Shown here: positions 54,357 through 64,000 of the stretch, piece after piece
Layout: each line of letters starts with the position of its first letter
Position numbering within the stretch: position 1 is the stretch's first letter
Position numbers and translations under genes: made by a program
DNA from: Rhizobium sp. NRK18
GTDB taxonomy: Bacteria > Pseudomonadota > Alphaproteobacteria > Rhizobiales > Rhizobiaceae
Length of the DNA stretch: 64,000 nucleotides
Reading direction: 5' to 3'
NCBI RefSeq assembly: GCF_024385575.1
Contig: NZ_JANFMV010000001.1
Span: 1,827,681-1,891,680, forward strand
The notes under the pieces: generated by a model
Seen by the model: only the letters and a program-made list of their open reading frames with translations
Databases searched by the model: none
What the model was told of the DNA's origin: nothing

Positions 54357-55297
54357 GCCAGAAGGCGGGGTTCGGGTACAAGCGCCAAGGCGGCATCGAG
54401 CGTGGCACGGCTCATATTTTCCGCGGCTGCCAGAGGCGATTGCAATGTGATTACGGCGGCTGCCGCGCCGGCGCGCAAGGACTGAGGCAACCTCTCGCCG
54501 TCGAGGGTCGCCGCGATCACGCCGGAGGCAAAGGCATCGCCGGCGCCGGTGACATCGGCAATTTCGGGTAACGCCGGTGGTGCCAGGGCGCAGGCCATGT
54601 CGTCGCGGAAGGCGACGAGCGCGTTCTTGCCGCGGGTGATGACTGCGCCACGCAAACCCTGGCCGCGCAGCAGGTCCGGCCAGCCTGAAGGATCGTCCGG
54701 CCTTGTTTCGGCAATCGCTTCGGCTTCCGCTTCGTTCATGAAGAGCATGTGCAGATGAGGAAGGGCAGATCTGAAGCGGACGACCTTGGCCGGCGAGATG
54801 GCGATGGCGGCAAGGGGAATGCCGCGCTTGGCCGCCACGTCCGCCAGTGCGATGATCGTCTCGGCGGGCATGTTGCCGTCGGTCAGGATAAGGTCGGCCG
54901 CCGTGATCGCATCGCGGATCTGGCGCATGGAGAGGCGGCGCGTAGAGAAGAGGCTGTATAGCTCCATGTCCGCGATGCCGATCACCAGATTGCCGTCCTT
55001 CTCCAGGATCGCGGTATAGCTCGGCGTCTGCCGGTCGAGAAAGGTGAGCGGACGGTCGTCGATGCCGGCCCGCTCGGCGGCGTCCGCCACCATCTCTCCG
55101 GCCTGATCGCCGCCGCGTGGAGAAATGAGCGTGACGGCATGGCCAAGCCGGGCCAGGTTCTGCGCGGCATTGAAGCCACCGCCGCCGGGTTCGGTGAACC
55201 AGCGGCCCGGATTGGAGGCACCCGGCACGGTCGCTGTCGAAATGCGCGCCCGCCGGTCGATATGGGCACCGCCGATGACGAGGATTCGTTTGCTCAT
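54353..55297 (-). CDS. psuK: PfkB-family pseudouridine kinase
   Basis: Sugar kinase of the ribokinase/PfkB superfamily, 314 residues. The N-terminal [13 protein letters not shown], the [15 protein letters not shown] segment and the ATP/anion-hole motif [16 protein letters not shown], with its catalytic aspartate, are present. Operon context with psuG assigns pseudouridine as substrate, allowing salvage of pseudouridine from RNA turnover. It is first in the operon and divergent from recA. Confidence 0.88.
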
Positions 55298-55443
55298 TTA
55301 AGCCTGCCGGAGATGCGCGATTCGGACGAAACAGGCATCCCGAAGGTTCTTTGCCGGCTGCGGCAAGCCCTTGTTTCCACACCCGAAAACGAAAAGAGAA
55401 CAAACGCCATATTGTTATTTTCTTTCATTGGCTTGCATGGGTC

Positions 55444-55469
55444 TTGCGCAACGAGAACAAAATGTGTAC
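55444..55469 (+). promoter_or_regulatory. LexA-type SOS box region of recA
   Basis: TTG-N11-CAA (55444-55460) matches the motif described for the R. etli recA promoter. The overlapping GAAC-N7-GTAC (55455-55469) is close to the alphaproteobacterial direct repeat GAAC-N7-GAAC. It lies 60-85 bp upstream of the recA ATG. Confidence 0.7.
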
Positions 55470-55528
55470 ATATTCGTCATCGACGGCTTCATTGCCTGTG
55501 CGGCTTCAATAACCTAAAGGTGGATCAA

Positions 55529-56614
<1,086 letters not shown>

Positions 56615-56687
56615 GACTGTCAGTGGGCTGGCGGCCAATTCTTCGCCGGTCAGCTGAACATAGGGACAGCGTTGTTCCCGGCTTTTG

Positions 56688-56716
56688 CGGCCGCACATCA
56701 TGATGATGTGCGGCCG
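56688..56716 (+). terminator. Terminator of recA
   Basis: CGGCCGCACATCA / TGATGTGCGGCCG, a perfect 13-bp stem with a 3-base loop, followed by TTTCCGTTTG, about 75 bp after the recA stop. Confidence 0.8.
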
Positions 56717-56814
56717 TTTCCGTTTGTTCTGGACAGTCATGGGGGCGTTGGATAAAAGCCAGTGGTTTTGTTGAATAATCCGCCTGCACGGCGGGTGGCA
56801 GTGAAGGGTCAAGC

Positions 56815-59478
<2,664 letters not shown>

Positions 59479-59499
59479 GAGATAGCGCAATCCTGATAG

Positions 59500-59541
59500 G
59501 CCCGAAGGACCGTGCAGACATGGTCAGCCTTCGGGCTTTTT
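59500..59541 (+). terminator. Terminator of alaS
   Basis: GCCCGAAGG / CCTTCGGGC, a perfect 9-bp stem with a 19-base loop and TTTTT after it, 22 bp past the alaS stop. Confidence 0.8.
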
Positions 59542-59695
59542 GCCTTTCTGGCACCGCTTCACGGGTGTTTTATACGTGGCGGTTAGTCAATCTTTCACGC
59601 CTTCGAGATAAGTTAGATATATCAGTGCTCGCAGGAAGGCGACGGACGTGTCGCCTTGATGACAGGCGTGTGCGGCGAGACCCGAAGGCGCAAAG

Positions 59696-60934
59696 TTGGA
59701 AAATCTGCTCAATATCGCGACGATGATGATCTGTACGTCGATCATCACGGTTTTCATGGCAATAGGTTTTTCCATTCATGCGGTGTTTCGCCCGCAGGAC
59801 ACGGCAATCCGGTTGTGGGCCGCGACGATGTGGATGGCGACGGGCGCGATGGTTCTCCTTGCCCTCCGGGCGAGTTGGCCATTCTGGCTGACGGTGGGTC
59901 TCGGCAATGGTCTGACCGTTGCGGCATACGGACTGCTGTGGACGGGGTTCCGGGTGTTCTTCGGCAAGGATCCGAAATGGCATTTTGCCTTTCTGGGCAT
60001 GCTGGTCTGGTTTGGTTGCCTTGCAGGTCTCGATTGGGTGCGCGGCGACGTCAATTATCGCATCATGCTGATGGCGTTGCTTCTGTCGGCCTATACGCTG
60101 CCCATTTGCCTGGAGGCGTGGGCGGGCTGGAAGCAGGAGCGCTTGCCGACCGCGCTTGTCTGCAGCCTTTTCTTCCTCACCCATAGCGTTACCTATCTCG
60201 TGCGCATCCCGTTCGCCATCATTCGTCCGGCCGACCCTTATCTCGGCACCGCCTGGTCGCCCTGGTTTGCATTCCTGACGCTGGAAGCCTTCGTGCACGT
60301 GCTTTTCACGACCCTGTCGATCATCGTGCTGATCAAGGAGCGGGCGGAGGCAAGGTACAGGACTGCCGCGGAAACCGACAGTCTGACCGGGGCTCCGAAC
60401 CGCAGCCATTTCGTTCACTCCGTGGAGCGGTATCTCGCGAACAAGACCGAGCCTTTTGTCTTCGCACTGATGGATCTCGACAATTTCAAGCTGATCAATG
60501 ACCGCTACGGGCATCTGGCCGGCGATCAGGTTCTCAAGGCATTCGCCGAGCTCCTGAGCGCGCATTTGCCGCGCGCCTCCATGTTTGGCCGGATCGGCGG
60601 CGAGGAATTCGCGATGCTGATCGGTGAACTGGAGGAAAAGGCCGCGATCGGGGTTCTGGAAGCGGTCCGGATGGCGACGGAAAGCCTGGAGCCGGGAATA
60701 TTGGCAGGTGTGCCCGGAGTAACTGTCAGCATCGGTGCCGTCACCTCCGCCGCCGGCCTGGGGGGCTTCGACAATCTCATGGCCGCCGCTGACGTGGCGC
60801 TTTATGTGGCAAAGGGACAGGGGCGCAATCAGCTCTGTCTTTATGATCCGGTTCACGCGCTGCAGACAATCGGGGAGGCTGAGGCGCATGACGAACGGCA
60901 GGTCAGCGATCCACGGTTATCAATCAGCACTTGA
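59696..60934 (+). CDS. Membrane-bound GGDEF diguanylate cyclase
   Basis: Makes the second messenger c-di-GMP. The N-terminal half (about 220 residues) holds six to seven transmembrane helices with no named sensor domain. The C-terminal GGDEF domain has SLTGAPNRSHF, MDLDNFKLINDRYGHLAGDQVL and the catalytic GRIGGEEFAML. The residues before it (RASMF) do not form the RxxD inhibitory site. The start is a TTG at 59696 with GAAGG upstream, giving 412 residues. A small perfect hairpin (59636-59657) lies in the leader. The 3' end overlaps the convergent SulP gene by 15 bp. Confidence 0.88.
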   Translation: MENLLNIATMMICTSIITVFMAIGFSIHAVFRPQDTAIRLWAATMWMATGAMVLLALRASWPFWLTVGLGNGLTVAAYGLLWTGFRVFFGKDPKWHFAFLGMLVWFGCLAGLDWVRGDVNYRIMLMALLLSAYTLPICLEAWAGWKQERLPTALVCSLFFLTHSVTYLVRIPFAIIRPADPYLGTAWSPWFAFLTLEAFVHVLFTTLSIIVLIKERAEARYRTAAETDSLTGAPNRSHFVHSVERYLANKTEPFVFALMDLDNFKLINDRYGHLAGDQVLKAFAELLSAHLPRASMFGRIGGEEFAMLIGELEEKAAIGVLEAVRMATESLEPGILAGVPGVTVSIGAVTSAAGLGGFDNLMAAADVALYVAKGQGRNQLCLYDPVHALQTIGEAEAHDERQVSDPRLSIST

Positions 60935-62593
60935 CCGCGACGATCTGATGGCGTTCAGGGCATCGTCCACCGTGGCAAAGAACGCCACGCGCGGCTCCGC
61001 GACCCCGTGCGCACGCAGCATCTTGGCCGTGTCGTAACTTGCCCCGCAGATCATGTAGGACACGTTGTTACGCGAGGCCTTGCGCAGCGAGCTTTCGATG
61101 ACATTGGCGGCGGTGGAATCGATGAACGGCACGGACGAGCAGTCGAGCAGGAAGTTGCGCCGCTGGTCGGCGATGCGGTCGAGAACGGAGCCGACCGTGG
61201 CCGCCGCGCCAAAGAAGAAGACGCCGTTGATGTGATAGACGACGGTATCTGGATCGTCGGCGACAACGGGGCGCTCCTTCTCGTTTTCCTCGTCTTTCAG
61301 CTCCACCGCAAAATTGCGTCGCGCGGCCTCGCTGACGACGATCGCCTTGCCCATCCTGTTGATGAACAACATAGCGCCGAGCGCGAAGCCGCCGATGATG
61401 CCCTCCGTCAGGTCGCGGAAGATGACGAGCGCCAGCGTGACGATCAGCACCATGGCGTCGCCGCGGGACGAACGCATGAGCGCGGCGAAGGCGTGCTTCT
61501 CGATCATGTTGTAGGAGACCACGGCCAGGAGGCCGGCAAGCGCGGCGAGCGGAATGTAGGCCGCGAGCGGTGCGGCGATCAGCATGAAGAGAAGCAGGAA
61601 GATGGAATGCATCATGCCCGAAAACGGGCTGGTGGCGCCGGCGCGAACATTGGTCGCCGTGCGGGCGATCGTACCGGTCACGCAGATGCCGCCGAAGAGC
61701 GGCGAGGCGATATTGGCGACCCCTTGGGCGACCAGTTCCATGTTCGAACGATGGCGGCGTCCGGTCATGCCGTCGGCGACGACGGCGGAGAGTAGCGATT
61801 CGATGGCGCCGAGCAGCGCGAAGGAGAAGGCGCTCGGCAGGACGGCCAGCACTTTGTCGAGGCTGATTTCCGGCAGGCTCGGGGCGGGAAGGGTGCGTGG
61901 AATGCCGCCGAAGCGGCTGCCGATGGTCTCGACCGGCAGCGACAGGAGGGCCGCGGCGAGTGACGCGAGCGCCACGGCGATCAGCATGTTCGGCCAGTTG
62001 GGGCGCAGCCGCTTGACGGCGAGGATCAGCAGGATCGTTCCGGCTGAGATGGCAAGCGCGGATGGGTTCAGCGTTCCGAGCGATGCGATCAGCTGCTGGT
62101 ATTTGGGAATGATGGGGCCGGCCTCCGGCGCGGCGAGCGTCAGCCCCAAGAGATCCTTGATCTGGCTCGAAAAGATGATGACGCCGATACCGGCGGTAAA
62201 GCCGACAGTGACGGGATAGGGGATGAACTTGATGTAGTTGCCGAGCTTCAGCCAGCCGGCGGCCATCATCATCAGGCCGGAGAGCGCTGTCGCCAGCAAC
62301 AACCCGTCAACGCCGAACTGGTTGACCGTCGCAGCGACCAGAACGATGAAGGCGCCGGCCGGTCCGCCGACCTGGTGACGGCTGCCACCAAGCGCCGAGA
62401 CGAAGAAGCCGCCGACAATGGCGGTAAACAGGCCGCGGTCTGGCGTGACGCCGGAGGCAATGGCGATTGCCATGGAAAGCGGCAGGGCGACGATCGCGAC
62501 CGTCAGGCCCGACAGCGCATCCTGCTTGAAGCGCGCCGACGAATATCCTTCCTGTAACACAGTGACGAGTTTTGGAACCAGGCGGTCGGTCAT
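60920..62593 (-). CDS. SulP-family anion transporter with STAS domain
   Basis: SLC26/SulP-type permease of 557 residues, predicted to carry sulfate, bicarbonate or another small anion. About 10-14 transmembrane helices run from residue ~20 to ~400, including the family segment ALPLSMAIAIASGVTPDRGLF and QVGGPAGAFIVLVAATV. A C-terminal STAS domain has LLDCSSVPFIDSTAANVI. ATG 62593 starts the conserved region; the open frame to 62689 is not supported by a ribosome-binding site. The substrate cannot be told; the neighbouring genes do not help. Confidence 0.9.
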   Translation of the reverse strand: MTDRLVPKLVTVLQEGYSSARFKQDALSGLTVAIVALPLSMAIAIASGVTPDRGLFTAIVGGFFVSALGGSRHQVGGPAGAFIVLVAATVNQFGVDGLLLATALSGLMMMAAGWLKLGNYIKFIPYPVTVGFTAGIGVIIFSSQIKDLLGLTLAAPEAGPIIPKYQQLIASLGTLNPSALAISAGTILLILAVKRLRPNWPNMLIAVALASLAAALLSLPVETIGSRFGGIPRTLPAPSLPEISLDKVLAVLPSAFSFALLGAIESLLSAVVADGMTGRRHRSNMELVAQGVANIASPLFGGICVTGTIARTATNVRAGATSPFSGMMHSIFLLLFMLIAAPLAAYIPLAALAGLLAVVSYNMIEKHAFAALMRSSRGDAMVLIVTLALVIFRDLTEGIIGGFALGAMLFINRMGKAIVVSEAARRNFAVELKDEENEKERPVVADDPDTVVYHINGVFFFGAAATVGSVLDRIADQRRNFLLDCSSVPFIDSTAANVIESSLRKASRNNVSYMICGASYDTAKMLRAHGVAEPRVAFFATVDDALNAIRSSRSSAD

Positions 62594-62749
62594 GGCTAAA
62601 CTTCGGTCCTGAAAGATTGGCCGGGACATAGGCCAATGAAAGATGACCGATGATGCACCAGAGTCTCGTGAATAAGAAGAGGGCTCCAACCGTGAAGGCG
62701 GTTCAATCAGAACGGTGGAGGGGCCTCAGATCGCCGCGACAATCGAAAG

Positions 62750-63376
62750 TCAGGCGTTCTTCTGCATCTCTGCGGCCGCTGCGTTGTCGAGCGCCTCGGC
62801 GCGTTGATAGGCCGGCCGCGCGGACAGGCGGGCATGATAATCGCGGAAGGCGGGACGGTCGTCGATAGAGCCGAATTTCAGGCCCCAGTCGATGTGCGAT
62901 CCGACATAGACGTCGGCGGCGGTGAAGCGGTCGCCGGTGATGAACGGGTGGGCAGAGACGGCCGCTTCCAGCGTATCCATGACCCTTTCGAAGCTGCCGT
63001 AGCCGACCATGCCGCGCCGCTCGGTGGGAACTTCGACACCGAGTGACCGATTGGTGACGGCGGCTTCCAGCGGGCCGGCGGCGAAGAACAGCCAGCGATA
63101 GTAGGCGGCGCGTTCGTGCGGGCGAGGTATAAGGCCGGCCTCGGGATAGGCATCGGCGAGATAGGCGCAGATCGCCGCGCATTCGGTGACGACGGCATCG
63201 CCGTGCAGGATGGAAGGCACCTTGCCCATCGGATTGACGGCCTTGTAGGCGTCCGTCTTCATCGGCGGGCCGAAGGGGATGATCCGGGCTTCGTAGGGAA
63301 CGCCGGTCTCCTCCAGCATCCAGCGCGCGATGCGGCCGCGTGACATCGGGTTCGTATAGAAGATGATCTGCGCCAT
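62750..63376 (-). CDS. Glutathione S-transferase family protein
   Basis: A 208-residue protein with an N-terminal thioredoxin-like GST domain (IIFYTNPMSRGRIARWMLEE, NPMGKVPSILHGD, VTECAAICAYLAD) and a helical C-terminal domain (FITGDRFTAADVYVGSHIDW). The catalytic serine or tyrosine could be in FYTNPMSRGR. Substrates are unknown. It lies between the SulP gene and icd, all on the minus strand, with a terminator after icd. Confidence 0.88.
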   Translation of the reverse strand: MAQIIFYTNPMSRGRIARWMLEETGVPYEARIIPFGPPMKTDAYKAVNPMGKVPSILHGDAVVTECAAICAYLADAYPEAGLIPRPHERAAYYRWLFFAAGPLEAAVTNRSLGVEVPTERRGMVGYGSFERVMDTLEAAVSAHPFITGDRFTAADVYVGSHIDWGLKFGSIDDRPAFRDYHARLSARPAYQRAEALDNAAAAEMQKNA

Positions 63377-63442
63377 GCCGGCCTCCCGTCCGTTTTCGGG
63401 AGACTTTGCCGTCTTTGTGTGTGGAAGAAAAGACGGTCGTTA

Positions 63443-63472
63443 AAAAAGAAAACCCGGCGCGAGGCCGGGTTT
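63443..63472 (-). terminator. Terminator of icd
   Basis: AAACCCGGC / GCCGGGTTT, a perfect 9-bp stem with a 5-base loop; on the minus strand it ends in TTTTCTTTTTT. It lies 26 bp beyond the icd stop. Confidence 0.85.
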
Positions 63473-63497
63473 CCGTCAAAGTCGATGGTGAGCCCGA

Positions 63498-64000
63498 TCA
63501 GGCTGCCATGGCCTTCTTCAGGTTCTCGTCGATCTTGTCGAGGAAGGCGGTGGTGGAGAGCCAAGGCTGATCGGGGCCGATCAGCAGCGCCAGGTCCTTG
63601 GTCATGAAGCCGGATTCGACGGTTTCGATGCAGACCTTTTCCAGCGTCTCGGAGAACTTGGCGAGTGCTGCGTTGTCGTCGAGCTTGGCGCGGTGCGCGA
63701 GGCCACGCGTCCAGGCGAAGATCGAGGCGATCGAGTTCGTCGAGGTTTCCTGGCCCTTCTGGTGCTGGCGGTAGTGACGGGTCACGGTGCCGTGGGCGGC
63801 TTCGGCTTCGACCGTCTGGCCGTCCGGCGTCATCAGAACCGAGGTCATCAGGCCGAGCGAGCCGAAGCCCTGGGCGACGATGTCGGACTGGACGTCGCCG
63901 TCGTAGTTCTTGCAGGCCCAGACATAGCCGCCGGACCACTTCAGCGCGGACGCGACCATGTCGTCGATCAGGCGGTGCTCGTACCACAGCTTGGCGGCGT
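63498..64000 (-). CDS. icd: NADP-dependent isocitrate dehydrogenase, C-terminal part (5' end beyond the window)
   Basis: TCA-cycle enzyme converting isocitrate to 2-oxoglutarate with NADPH formation. The visible ~166 C-terminal residues include [19 protein letters not shown] at the window edge, [20 protein letters not shown], the NADP-binding [17 protein letters not shown] and [14 protein letters not shown]. These are the marks of the eukaryote-like homodimeric NADP-IDH usual in Rhizobiaceae. The remaining ~240 residues lie outside the window. Confidence 0.95.
   Translation of the reverse strand, partial: AAKLWYEHRLIDDMVASALKWSGGYVWACKNYDGDVQSDIVAQGFGSLGLMTSVLMTPDGQTVEAEAAHGTVTRHYRQHQKGQETSTNSIASIFAWTRGLAHRAKLDDNAALAKFSETLEKVCIETVESGFMTKDLALLIGPDQPWLSTTAFLDKIDENLKKAMAA

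Noticed and set aside
54357..55403. N-terminal extension of the psuG frame through psuK
   Set aside because: The extension lies out of frame over psuK, is Arg/Pro-rich, and the psuG family start and the ATGA overlap fix the beginning at 54356 or 54320.
56621..56814. T-box or other riboswitch upstream of alaS
   Set aside because: The only structure is the recA terminator hairpin; no T-box sequence is present, and T-boxes are not expected in this group.

Overview
The window is chromosomal DNA of an alphaproteobacterium of the order Rhizobiales, almost certainly family Rhizobiaceae (Rhizobium / Agrobacterium / Sinorhizobium group). The main grounds are the complete six-gene set for very-long-chain fatty acid lipid A (acpXL to lpxXL), an FnrN-type regulator next to hemN with rhizobial anaeroboxes, the cbb3 oxidase and its assembly genes (fixNOQP/fixGHIS order), CckA, a giant growth-pole coiled-coil protein, and a recA promoter with the TTG-N11-CAA motif known from rhizobia. 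DNA is GC-rich throughout, genes are dense, and no tRNA, rRNA, phage, transposase or CRISPR array was seen. The content is mostly core genome.

Layout. 1-0.4 kb: 3' end of an L,D-transpeptidase gene. 0.5-2.8 kb: divergent fnrN and hemN with two anaeroboxes between them. 2.9-8.4 kb: lipid A VLCFA cluster acpXL, fabZ-like, two ketosynthase genes (one lacking catalytic residues), an MDR dehydrogenase and lpxXL. 8.4-12.6 kb: a hemerythrin-like gene divergent from ccoNOQP, sharing one perfect anaerobox. 12.8-17.1 kb: an RND efflux pair on the minus strand, wedged between ccoNOQP and ccoGHIS. 17.5-22.1 kb: ccoGHIS with its own anaerobox. 22.2-29.6 kb: gnd, GH2 beta-mannosidase, a small RcnB-like secreted protein, an aldo/keto reductase and a GH43 beta-xylosidase. 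29.6-32.7 kb: znuA divergent from znuCB-zur, then a palindromic intergenic repeat. 32.9-34.5 kb: gamma carbonic anhydrase-like gene and dusA. 34.6-41.0 kb: the growth-pole giant protein (about 1,840 residues, internal repeats) divergent from a small HPt protein. 41.3-44.4 kb: ferredoxin, DUF922 protein, folP-folB-folK. 44.4-48.3 kb: minus-strand secreted protein, YcjF/YcjX pair, SixA phosphatase. 48.7-53.3 kb: dksA-type gene, FliO-like protein, cckA. 53.4-59.5 kb: psuK-psuG divergent from recA, then alaS. 59.7-64 kb: diguanylate cyclase, SulP transporter, GST and the 3' part of icd.

How the genes work together. The first 22 kb is an FnrN micro-oxic regulon: the regulator, oxygen-independent haem synthesis (hemN), a hemerythrin, the high-affinity oxidase and its copper/haem assembly proteins. 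Anaeroboxes sit about 41 bp upstream of where the promoters should start. The XL cluster builds the 28-carbon hydroxylated acyl chain and LpxXL attaches it to lipid A. znuACB and zur form a self-regulated zinc uptake unit. The growth-pole protein and CckA belong to polar growth and cell-cycle control.

Start codons were re-chosen wherever the longest open frame lacked a ribosome-binding site or ran through a regulatory site. Several genes appear to use GTG or TTG. Family names come from recognised motifs and remembered family features; no database search was possible.
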